Below, piece by piece: positions 57,028 through 64,000 of a DNA stretch of 64,000 bases. Each line of letters begins with the position of its first letter. Position 1 is the stretch's first letter. The position numbers and the translations under genes are program-made. This stretch comes from Streptomyces natalensis ATCC 27448 (GTDB taxonomy: Bacteria > Actinomycetota > Actinomycetes > Streptomycetales > Streptomycetaceae), in NCBI RefSeq assembly GCF_000935125.1, contig NZ_JRKI01000028.1, forward strand, positions 62,001-126,000, in the 5' to 3' direction. The notes under the pieces are model-generated. The model made no database searches, was not told where the DNA came from, and saw nothing but the letters and a program-made list of their open reading frames with translations.

Positions 57028-58164
57028 GTGGTCCTCCATGAATGCGGGGTGCTTGTGACGCCGTCCTTGTTCCGGATGCTGGAGTGGCACGAGCTGGTCG
57101 AGGCGGAACGGCAGCAGCCCGGCGCCCGGGTCTTCGTCTCCGACTACAACGGCGGGCACCCGTTCATCGAGGACTACCTCGGCGAACTCGCCCACACCGC
57201 ACCGGGCCGGCTGGCGGACATCAGCCGCTATTCCGGTCTGGACGAGGACGCCTCGCTGCGTGCCAAGATCGCCGAGATGCACCGGCAGTACGACGGGGCC
57301 GCCTACACCCCGCGCCACGTGGTGCCCGGAGGTGGCTCCAGCGGTCTCCTCGGCACGTTCGCCACCTGGCTGGTGCTGACCGGACGGCGGCGGGTGCACT
57401 ACGTCCCGCCCGTGTACTACAAGCTCGCCTATCTCTTTCGGCGCATGGGCATCGAGCCCGTCCCGGCCGCCCGCGGTCACGCCTACCAACCGCACTTCGA
57501 CCTGCGCCTGCCCGAGCAACGGACCGTGCTCGTCCTGACCGACCCGGTCTGGTACGCGGGCAAGCGGGTGCCGGCGACCGTGCTGGAGCAGATCGGGGCC
57601 TGGCAGGAGAGAACCGGTTCGCTCGTCTTCGTCGACGGGACCTTCCAGTACATGCGCTGGGACGGGCAGCGGCGTGAGCGCTCTGCTCACCTGCCCCGGG
57701 ACAAGACGCTGCGCCTGGTGTGCCCCACCAAGTACCTGTCCATCCACGGTTATCGCTGCGCCCACCTGCTCGTACCGGAGCGTCTGCGGGAGGAGGTGGC
57801 CGAGCTGCACATGAACCTGCACGGCGACGTGGCCGTCTCCGACCGCCTCTTCGCCCACCGCGCAGCCGACGTGATGCTCGGCGAGGGCAACCGTGCCCTG
57901 GTGCGGCACGTACGCGACAACCACCGGGCGCTGGTGGACAGCGGGGCCCTCAGCGCACGGATGCCGGTGGAGGCCGGGTTCTTCCTCTTCGCCCGGCTCC
58001 GGGTGCCGCACCGCTGGTTCCTGGCCCTGGACGGGAAGTACTTCGAACTCGACGGCCACGCCGGGTACATCCGTATCAACCTGCTCAACCGCCCCGGCCT
58101 TGAGGCCCTGATGGCCACCGCCGATGTGCCGCTACCGTCGGCGCTCCGGCCGGTCAGCGCATGA
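57028..58164 (+). CDS. PLP-dependent aminotransferase, class I/II fold
   Basis: The frame starts at GTG 57028; GTG 57055 (VTPSLFRML) with GGGG upstream is equally likely. The product (about 370-378 residues) has VVPGGGSSGLLGTFATWLVL (phosphate-binding turn), TDPVWYAGKR, the PLP-pyridine Asp in VFVDGTFQYM, and the Schiff-base Lys in VCPTKYLSIHGYRCAHLL, with the substrate-carboxylate Arg near the C-terminus (YIRINLL). It resembles aminotransferase-fold enzymes of antibiotic pathways rather than housekeeping transaminases, but I cannot assign a substrate. Its 3' end overlaps the converging beta-lactamase-like gene by 11 bases. Confidence 0.82.
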   Translation: MVLHECGVLVTPSLFRMLEWHELVEAERQQPGARVFVSDYNGGHPFIEDYLGELAHTAPGRLADISRYSGLDEDASLRAKIAEMHRQYDGAAYTPRHVVPGGGSSGLLGTFATWLVLTGRRRVHYVPPVYYKLAYLFRRMGIEPVPAARGHAYQPHFDLRLPEQRTVLVLTDPVWYAGKRVPATVLEQIGAWQERTGSLVFVDGTFQYMRWDGQRRERSAHLPRDKTLRLVCPTKYLSIHGYRCAHLLVPERLREEVAELHMNLHGDVAVSDRLFAHRAADVMLGEGNRALVRHVRDNHRALVDSGALSARMPVEAGFFLFARLRVPHRWFLALDGKYFELDGHAGYIRINLLNRPGLEALMATADVPLPSALRPVSA

Positions 58165-58924
58165 GGGCGTGCCGGTGGCACCAGACCCGGGCCGAGAGGC
58201 GGGCCAGCAGCCGGGCAGCGGGGTCGTGCACGGTGTGCCCGGTGGCGAGCGGCCCGCTGTAGCAGACGGCGAGCGTGTACGGCGCGGTGTCGGGCGGATA
58301 CACCACGGCGGCGCTGTGCCGCATCCCGGGGAACCACCCGTTCTTCCCCGCCAGCCGGGTGCCCGGCGGCAGGCCCGCGGCAACGTCCACGCGGTGGACG
58401 TTGCCCTCCAGCAGGCCCAGCACCTCCGGCTCCAGCGACTCAAGCAATCTGACCAGGTCACGGGCCGTCACGCGATTGTGGACTCCGGCGTCACGCCCGG
58501 CATAGTCCTCGATACCGCGCGGACTGGCGCTGCCGGTCGCCCCCGCTCGCCGCCACACCTCGGCCACGGCCTCGTGCCCCACCTCGGCCAGGCACACGTT
58601 GGTGGCCAGGTTCGAGGAGTGTGTGACCATCCGCCCGGCGAGCCAGCGCAGCGACGCCGTACCACCCAGCAGCTCCCACGGCCGCGGGTCGCTATCCGCC
58701 TGCGGAGTATTGCCGTACGAGCCGCCGGCCACGGAAGCGAAACGGTTGATGACCGGCACCCGCCGGTCCAGGTCCGCGCCGTAACGGTAAAGCGCCGCCA
58801 GCACCGCCACCTTCATCGTGCTCGCCGCGTCGTGCGGCACGTCGGCATTCCGCGTGATCACGGGGGCGCACTGCCACGGCGCCACGACGAGGGACAGCAT
58901 CGCCTCATCGTAGGGCGCGACCAT
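58154..58924 (-). CDS. Class A beta-lactamase-like serine hydrolase
   Basis: The frame opens at 58999; ATG 58924 is preferred. The 256-residue product has the Ser-x-x-Lys motif in ASTMKVAVLAALY (about residue 36), a Ser-x-Asn-like motif in HSSNLATN, and Lys-x-Gly in AGKNGWF near the C-terminus, the three active-site elements of the fold. No signal peptide or lipobox is apparent, which is unusual for a beta-lactamase and suggests a cytosolic hydrolase or transacylase. Two bases such as the class A Glu166 cannot be located with certainty. Confidence 0.82.
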   Translation of the reverse strand: MVAPYDEAMLSLVVAPWQCAPVITRNADVPHDAASTMKVAVLAALYRYGADLDRRVPVINRFASVAGGSYGNTPQADSDPRPWELLGGTASLRWLAGRMVTHSSNLATNVCLAEVGHEAVAEVWRRAGATGSASPRGIEDYAGRDAGVHNRVTARDLVRLLESLEPEVLGLLEGNVHRVDVAAGLPPGTRLAGKNGWFPGMRHSAAVVYPPDTAPYTLAVCYSGPLATGHTVHDPAARLLARLSARVWCHRHALMR

Positions 58925-58977
58925 GGGCCTTGCCGACCACACCGCAGGAGCCCGGGGTGACCACGAGCCCTCACCTG

Positions 58978-59018
58978 CCGCCCTCCCCGGAACGGTCACG
59001 TCGTTCTGGGGAGGGCGG
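58978..59018 (-). terminator. Hairpin after the small secreted protein gene
   Basis: CCGCCCTCCCC (58978-58988) pairs perfectly with 59008-59018 around a 19-base loop, 30 bases beyond the stop of the gene at 59048. Confidence 0.75.
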
Positions 59019-59047
59019 TCGATCAGCGTGCGAGGCCGTTGCGTCGG

Positions 59048-59446
59048 CTAACGGACGACGTGGACGGTCACTGACGTGGAGGTGCGGTCCGTCTTCGCGT
59101 GCTGGTGGTTCTTGTCGGTCGAGTACAGCACGGAACGGAATTGCAGGTCGCCCGTGTGCGTGGCCTTGACGTTTGCGCGCGCATCGCCGCTGAAGCTCCG
59201 TTTGACGGCGTGCCAATGGCCCCAGTGGCCGGGTTTGCCGGACCGCTCCTGTATCACGAGCGTGGTGTGCCGCTCGGCGTCGTCGTCACCCTGGCCGTGC
59301 ACCTTCACCACCTGGCCGACATGGGCGGTGTGCGGGGTGGCCTGTATCGAGATGTCGCTCTTGGCGAACGCCGGGGATGCCGCCAGTGCGGCAGAGGCCA
59401 ACCCCAGCGCGCCGACTACCGCGAACCGCTTCAGACCAAGCTTCAT
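59048..59446 (-). CDS. Small secreted protein, unknown function
   Basis: 132 residues starting at ATG 59446. A clear signal peptide (MKLGLKRFAVVGALGLASAA followed by an AxA cleavage region ending PAFA) precedes an all-beta domain of about 100 residues rich in His and Thr (HTAHVGQVVKVHGQGDDDAER, HWGHWHAVKR). The pattern suggests an Ig-like or bacterial cell-surface fold. No sortase or lipobox signal. Stands alone with its own terminator. Confidence 0.8.
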   Translation of the reverse strand: MKLGLKRFAVVGALGLASAALAASPAFAKSDISIQATPHTAHVGQVVKVHGQGDDDAERHTTLVIQERSGKPGHWGHWHAVKRSFSGDARANVKATHTGDLQFRSVLYSTDKNHQHAKTDRTSTSVTVHVVR

Positions 59447-60210
59447 GCTCGGGTCTCCTGGATCTCTTCGTTCCCATGCATCAACTAGGATTCACAGATT
59501 CCCAATTGCCGCGCTTTCATCGAAGAAGAGCAGTTTGCGCGCCAAGAAGTTGGCCCCCGATTGTCACTACCGCGTAACTGCTGTCGGATGATCACCGCAC
59601 TGCCTCACCTTGGCTCTGTCGGGAATCTCGCGAACCCGGAGCCGGTGATCTTGGGGTAGCCCCCAGCCCAGGTGAAGCCCCGACGTCCACCGGCCCCGCG
59701 TTCCTGTCAATGAACCCAGTCCATGCAGCTCGAATCAGCCCGACCCGTGCATGTACCGAGATGGGCTGTGTGACAGCCAACGCAGTCGCCCCAGCTCAGA
59801 GGCACTGCTCGGCCAGCACCTCGCCGCGCCGCAATGGGCCGGGGTGCTCGCCGTAGCCTTCGCCTCTGTCGGCGCCACCCGCCCCCCAGGCCGCACCTCC
59901 AAGCCGACCGCGCCCGAGACGCCGAGCGGCATGCCAGACGAGCCGACGACCCGCACACCTGCGGACGAGCCCTCACCTGGAGCAGCGCCTCACCTACCAG
60001 CTGCGCCGCTGCCTCAAAGCAGCGCTCACGACGAATGACCAAGCGGGGAAAGGGGCGGGGGACACTCCGGTGCGTGAGCGGTCGGCAAGGTAGTCCAGTG
60101 CCCGCACACGCGGCTCGGACCTGCCAAAAGAGCGAGCGAACAGCGCATGCGGCCCGGCTGTCCCTTCCGACCACGGCTCAACCCGATCAACCGTCACCTC
60201 ATCAGCACGC
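59447..60210. other. 764-base gap, no gene recognised
   Basis: The first 150 bases are AT-richer and should hold the promoter of the secreted protein gene. The remainder has open frames on both strands but none I recognise; in particular there is no trace of the GTPase gene (cvnD) expected after the DUF742 gene. Confidence 0.5.
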
Positions 60211-60828
60211 CTAGAGCCGGCGCAGTCCGCTCAGCACCCGCTCCATCAGCGCGCAATCCGGGGTGGGGGTGCCGTTGGTGGTGGCGGTCCGGTGCACGGT
60301 GATCAGTCCGCACTCCGCCATGTCACCGAGCAGTACTTTGGCCACCCCGAGGGGGATCGTGAGCAGCGCGGCCACCTCGGCCACCGACACCGGCTGTCCG
60401 CACAGCCCGATCACGGCGCGGTACTCGGTCTGCGCGATGGCGGTGGAGCGGTAACCCAGCTCGGTGGCCGTCACCAGGGTCTCGATCTCGAAGTGGTGGT
60501 TCGACCTGGTCCGGCCGCCCGTCCAGGTGTAGGCGCGGACGATCGAGGCCGCGTACTGGTCGGTGTCCTGGTGCGGGTACTCGGGCGTCCAGGCGCTGAG
60601 CGGGTCGGCGGGCGGGGCGGCCTCCGGGGAGCCCGGCGACGGATGCGTCGGCAGGCGGTCCGTCTCCTGGGGAGGTGCGGCCTCGGGTCGGTCGCCGGGC
60701 TCGGAGCGTTTCCGCCTGCGTCGTGCGTTGTCCCAGCTGAACGCGTTGAGCACGTCGGCGAACGTCTGGTCGTCCTCCGGCCCCTGATCCTCCCGAGGGG
60801 TTTCGAAGGGGCCTCCACCAGTGCTCAT
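60211..60828 (-). CDS. DUF742 protein of a conservon (CvnC-like)
   Basis: 205 residues starting at ATG 60828, seven bases after the roadblock gene. A long Pro/Glu/Arg-rich N-terminal half leads to the DUF742 winged-helix domain (about 90-205): VRAYTWTGGRTRSNHHFEIETLV, QTEYRAVIGLCGQPVSVAEVAALLTIPLGV and VLLGDMAECGLITVH. In conservons this protein sits between the roadblock protein and a small GTPase at the membrane-bound sensor. The Pro-rich extension is longer than usual for CvnC. Confidence 0.92.
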   Translation of the reverse strand: MSTGGGPFETPREDQGPEDDQTFADVLNAFSWDNARRRRKRSEPGDRPEAAPPQETDRLPTHPSPGSPEAAPPADPLSAWTPEYPHQDTDQYAASIVRAYTWTGGRTRSNHHFEIETLVTATELGYRSTAIAQTEYRAVIGLCGQPVSVAEVAALLTIPLGVAKVLLGDMAECGLITVHRTATTNGTPTPDCALMERVLSGLRRL

Positions 60829-60835
60829 GGTCGCC

Positions 60836-61279
60836 CTATCCGGGCTGCTGAGCGGCGGCCTGGTTCAGTTCGTACAACTCGGCGCGTAGTTCCGGGGTCA
60901 GGATCTCGCCCACCTGGTCGACGAGTACGGTCATCTCGTAGGCGATCTGGCCGATCTCGCAGTCCGGCGCCGCCAGCACCGCGAGGCACGAGCCGTCCTT
61001 GATCAGCATGAGGAGCATGATCCCGTTTTTCATCTGGACAACGGTCCGACGTACGTCACCGGTCTCGAAACAGCTGGCGGCGCCCTGGATCAGGCTGACG
61101 GCGCCTGCGGCGATCGCGGCGAGCTGCTGGGCATGGGCGTCCGGCATCCGGTTCGACGCGGTCAGCATCAACCCGTCGACCGAGACCACCACGGCGTGTG
61201 CCACGTTGGGCACGCGCTCGGTGAAGTTGGTGACCAGCCATCCGAACTGGCTCACCTGCCGGAGCTGGGGTGCGGTCAT
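60836..61279 (-). CDS. Roadblock/LC7 protein of a conservon (CvnB-like)
   Basis: Starts at ATG 61279 (MTAPQLRQVSQFGWLV) after GGAG; the open frame from 61321 is too long. 147 residues with the roadblock fold: FTERVPNVAHAVVVSVDGLMLT, QQLAAIAAGAVSLIQGAA, NGIMLLMLIKDGSCLAVLAAPDCEIGQIAYEM. In Streptomyces conservons it acts as the partner or regulator of the Ras-like GTPase. Confidence 0.93.
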   Translation of the reverse strand: MTAPQLRQVSQFGWLVTNFTERVPNVAHAVVVSVDGLMLTASNRMPDAHAQQLAAIAAGAVSLIQGAASCFETGDVRRTVVQMKNGIMLLMLIKDGSCLAVLAAPDCEIGQIAYEMTVLVDQVGEILTPELRAELYELNQAAAQQPG

Positions 61280-61317
61280 GGGATTGTTCTCCTGCCGGAC
61301 TCGTCGGGGTGCTGCTG

Positions 61318-64000
61318 TCACGTCTCATCGGGGCGAGCCTGGCGGATTCCTGCCTGGTAGCTGTGGAGGAATCCGCGGGTCCGGCCGGCGTCCTGACTTA
61401 CGCGCACGTCATCGCTCACAGGTATGTCGCCGACGCCACCGGCACGCGGTGCGGCCAGCCCCGGTGCAAGGTTCGCGCGCGGCACCCGCTTGGGCAGTCC
61501 GACCCGCGTGTGTTCGGCTGCCTCCGCGGCGCCCGCCGGCTCGGCCGCGGGCGGTCGGCGCGGCGCGGCGGGTTTGGCGGGGCCTGGGGTGGACTGTGGT
61601 TGCGGGGTGTCCAGGGGCCGGGCCGCGGGCGGGCGGGCCGACCCGGCCGCGAACCAGGAGAATCCTTCGGTGTCTTGTGACGCCGGCGGGTCTCCCGCGT
61701 TCGCAGCGGGCTGCGCGGGTGCGCGCGCGATGTCCTGAGGACCGGCCCCGGGCCGCTCCGGCGTGGCCGGCCGGAACCAGGAGGTGGCGGCGTCGCGTGG
61801 GTCTGCCGTTCGGGGCGGCGTCGGAGGCCCCGGCCGGTGCATGGCGTCCTGGAGGGTGTGGCCGTTCACCGGTGTCCCGTTCGCGGGGCCGCTGTCGGTG
61901 ACGTCGGGCGCGTCCTGGGTGACGTCCGGCGCGTCGTCGGTGACGGGTGGTGTGGGCGGGCATGGCGCGGACAGGGGCGCGAACGAACCGGTGTCGGCCA
62001 GGCGGTCCGGCTCGGCGGCGTCGGTGGTGGACCCGGAGGTCGTGGCGGAGTCGTCGACGCGGGCCGTGGCGGTCACCCGGCCATCGTCCCGGCGCGGCAA
62101 CGGGGGTGCGGTGACCGAATCGGTCGCTCGGAATGCCGCCACCCGCGAGGCCGGCTTGGTGTCCGGCGTGCTCAGCGGGGTTCCCGCCTGGCTCGCGGTG
62201 CTTGAGGCTTCCTCCTTCACCAGTCCGGCCGGTACGAGCACCAAGGCCCGTAGGCCGCTGCCCTTCTGGTCCATTGTCAGCTTCACGCTGATGCCGTGCC
62301 GAGTCGCCAGCCGGCCGACCACGAACAGGCCCATCTGCCGCGAGGTGGGCACGTCCGCAGAAGAACCTACTGCCACCCGCCGGTTGGCCTCGGCCAGCTC
62401 GGCGTCGTTCATCCCGATGCCCTGGTCCAGGATGTCGATCAGCGCCGAACCGTCGCGCCGCCGGCTGCTGCCGATGACCACCTGGGTGTCCGGCGGGGAG
62501 AAGCTGGTGGCGTTGTCCATCAGCTCGGCGACCAGCCGCGCCACGTCACCGGCCGCGTACCCGATCACCTCCAGGGGCGCCGGTAGTTGCACCACGACGC
62601 GCTGATAGTGCTCGATCTCGGAAACCGCGGCCCGCAGCACGTTGCCCAGCGGTACGAGCTGATCGAAGCGGCGGGCCAGCTCGCTGCCGGAGAGCACCAT
62701 CAGGTTCTCGTTGTTGCGGCGCATCCGGGTCGCGAGGTGGTCGAGCTTGAACAGGTTGGCCAGCTGGTCGGGGTCCTCCTCATGCCGTTCCAGCTGCTCC
62801 ATCAGCCGCAACTGACGCTCCACCAGGCTCTGGCTGCGCCGGGAGAGGTTGACCAGGGTGTTCCGGAGATCGCTGCGCAGCGTGGCCTGCTCCACCGCCA
62901 GCCGCACGGCCTGGCCGTGTACTGCCTCGAAGGCCCGCGCGAGCTCTCCGAACTCCTCGGTGGTGTGCACCGGCACCGACTCGACCACGGCGTCCGGTGT
63001 ACGGCCCTCGCGGATGTTCACGACCGCGGCCGGGAGCCGGTGCTCGGCCACATCGAGGGCGGTCGAGCGGAGTACGACCAGCGACCGCAGCAGGTAGCGG
63101 CCGATCAGCACACCGATACCCACCGCGAGCAGCAACACCGCCAGCAGGATCACGGACGCCGCCCCCGCCCGGTCGCTGGTTTGGTCCTGCAGCCTGGCGG
63201 AGACCGTACGCAGATCGTGGGCGAGCCGGAGCTGCGCCTTGTTCATCAGCTCGCCGGTTCGCTCGGAGCTGACCTTCCAGTCCTTGACCGGGATGTGCCA
63301 GGAACTGCCCCGCCCCGGGCCGCCGGTCGCCTCCGGCTCGGACAGCTCGGCTTTCACCAGTTGGGCGCGCCGCTTGACGTCTGCACCGGTCACGGTTTCC
63401 TCGTAGGACCTCTCCTCCGCGGGGGTGGCCAAGGCCCGGAAGTCGGCGAGTTTGTCCCGCATCCTGGTGTCGGAGTCCTGAAGTGCCCGGCTGAGCTCTC
63501 GGTCCTCCGTGCTGCCGCGCCTGGCTGCCTCCAGGATGATGACGTGCTGGAGGCTGATCTGCTCCTGGGCCACCTCCAGGTCGTACGACGCGGTGGCCGG
63601 CCGGGAGAGCTGGGGGTCGCCGAACTGGTTGACCAGGGCCTGGTCCAGGTCCAGCACACTCTTGATGACCGCGCTGTACTGCTCCGTGGCGCTCCAGGCT
63701 GCGATTCTCCCCGAGTTCACCTGGCCGCGCAGCGCAGGCAACCGTCGTAGGAACGTGCCCGCTTCGTCGTACCGGGTCTTGGAGACCTGATCGAGGTGAC
63801 AGTACTTGCCGGCCGTGCGCCTGACGGTCGCTCCGGCGTGATCGACGTCCAGGGCCTGCCCCCGGAGCGTGGCCCGGTCGACGGGCGTGTGGTCGCCCAG
63901 GTTCTCGGCGGACAGGGTCCGCTCCTCCCGCAGCCCTCCGATCAACCTCGTCAGATCACCTCGCAGTTCGACCAGCTGCTGGATGTCCGCGTATTCCTCC
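61318..64000 (-). CDS. Nitrate/nitrite-sensor histidine kinase-like protein (CvnA-like), 5' end outside window
   Basis: The frame is open to the right edge, so the start is beyond 64000. An extracytoplasmic NIT sensor domain (about the first 250 residues seen) is followed by the membrane helix SVILLAVLLLAVGIGVLIG, a HAMP-like stretch, the dimerisation region RNTLVNLSRRSQSLVERQL and a GHKL ATPase (AELMDNATSFSPPDTQV N-box; DQGIGMNDAEL and MGLFVVGRLATRHGI G-boxes). No phospho-acceptor His is obvious, as in other CvnA proteins. The C-terminal 300 residues are Pro/Ala-rich and low complexity, a possible docking tail. Heads the operon with the roadblock and DUF742 genes. Confidence 0.93.
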   Translation of the reverse strand, partial: EEYADIQQLVELRGDLTRLIGGLREERTLSAENLGDHTPVDRATLRGQALDVDHAGATVRRTAGKYCHLDQVSKTRYDEAGTFLRRLPALRGQVNSGRIAAWSATEQYSAVIKSVLDLDQALVNQFGDPQLSRPATASYDLEVAQEQISLQHVIILEAARRGSTEDRELSRALQDSDTRMRDKLADFRALATPAEERSYEETVTGADVKRRAQLVKAELSEPEATGGPGRGSSWHIPVKDWKVSSERTGELMNKAQLRLAHDLRTVSARLQDQTSDRAGAASVILLAVLLLAVGIGVLIGRYLLRSLVVLRSTALDVAEHRLPAAVVNIREGRTPDAVVESVPVHTTEEFGELARAFEAVHGQAVRLAVEQATLRSDLRNTLVNLSRRSQSLVERQLRLMEQLERHEEDPDQLANLFKLDHLATRMRRNNENLMVLSGSELARRFDQLVPLGNVLRAAVSEIEHYQRVVVQLPAPLEVIGYAAGDVARLVAELMDNATSFSPPDTQVVIGSSRRRDGSALIDILDQGIGMNDAELAEANRRVAVGSSADVPTSRQMGLFVVGRLATRHGISVKLTMDQKGSGLRALVLVPAGLVKEEASSTASQAGTPLSTPDTKPASRVAAFRATDSVTAPPLPRRDDGRVTATARVDDSATTSGSTTDAAEPDRLADTGSFAPLSAPCPPTPPVTDDAPDVTQDAPDVTDSGPANGTPVNGHTLQDAMHRPGPPTPPRTADPRDAATSWFRPATPERPGAGPQDIARAPAQPAANAGDPPASQDTEGFSWFAAGSARPPAARPLDTPQPQSTPGPAKPAAPRRPPAAEPAGAAEAAEHTRVGLPKRVPRANLAPGLAAPRAGGVGDIPVSDDVRVSQDAGRTRGFLHSYQAGIRQARPDET

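Noticed and set aside
59834..60214. A 126-codon plus-strand frame beyond the DUF742 gene
   Set aside because: Arg/Ser-rich, no recognisable family, no ribosome site; checked specifically as a possible cvnD relic and no GTPase motif is present.
1..64000. Search for tRNA or rRNA genes, CRISPR arrays and complete insertion sequences
   Set aside because: No cloverleaf-like sequence with conserved T-loop, no rRNA stretch, no regularly spaced repeats and no element with both ends and an intact transposase was seen by eye.

Overview
The window is high-GC actinobacterial chromosome and almost certainly comes from a Streptomyces. It holds a SapB-type lanthipeptide operon, a 'conservon' signalling operon, stand-alone alternative ribosomal proteins, a DUF4956/VTC pair, a Tap-like aminopeptidase, rare TTA codons confined to a few genes, and strongly GC-biased third positions. 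It reads as an accessory region: four biosynthetic or developmental loci separated by decayed insertion sequences and gene fragments.

Layout. 1-6.3 kb: the end of an rpsR2 (S18) gene and a CobW-like protein (a typical Zur-regulated pair), a DUF4956/VTC operon, small conserved proteins, and relics of a PP2C phosphatase, a transposase and an MFS transporter. 6.5-8.6 kb: a tight four-gene operon encoding a four-EF-hand protein, a JAB/MPN-like protein, an SgcJ/NTF2-like protein and a VOC protein. 8.8-18.8 kb: a terpenoid cluster with an O-methyltransferase divergent from dxs-dxr-ispG-prenyl diphosphate synthase-ispH/terpene cyclase-Rieske oxygenase. Nearly all genes overlap by 1-4 bases, and ispH and the terpene cyclase share one uninterrupted reading frame with an internal ribosome-binding site.

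20.0-27.2 kb: a ram/amf-type locus (LanKC synthetase, SapB-like precursor, two ABC half-transporters, convergent LuxR regulator). 27.4-29.5 kb: two decayed small genes and an alpha/beta hydrolase. 30.0-52.0 kb: one minus-strand run of ten coupled genes. It encodes two cyclizing NRPSs, a saccharopine-dehydrogenase-like protein, a thiazolinyl imide reductase, a thioesterase, an IrtAB/YbtPQ-type ABC pair and a complete ECF transporter. This predicts a thiazoline-rich metallophore with its own uptake. A Zur-box-like element overlaps the promoter at 52.0 kb, and remnants of rpmF (zinc-free L32) and cobW lie beside it, so zinc rather than iron is the favoured metal.

52.2-54.4 kb: decayed ISL3, IS630 and IS1380 elements. 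54.4-59.4 kb: a Tap-type secreted aminopeptidase, a broken LysR gene, a PLP aminotransferase convergent with a class A beta-lactamase-like protein, and a small secreted protein. 60.2-64.0 kb: a conservon (sensor kinase, roadblock protein, DUF742 protein) without the usual GTPase gene; the kinase runs off the window. I saw no rRNA, tRNA or CRISPR array. All family assignments are from reading the translations, not from searches.
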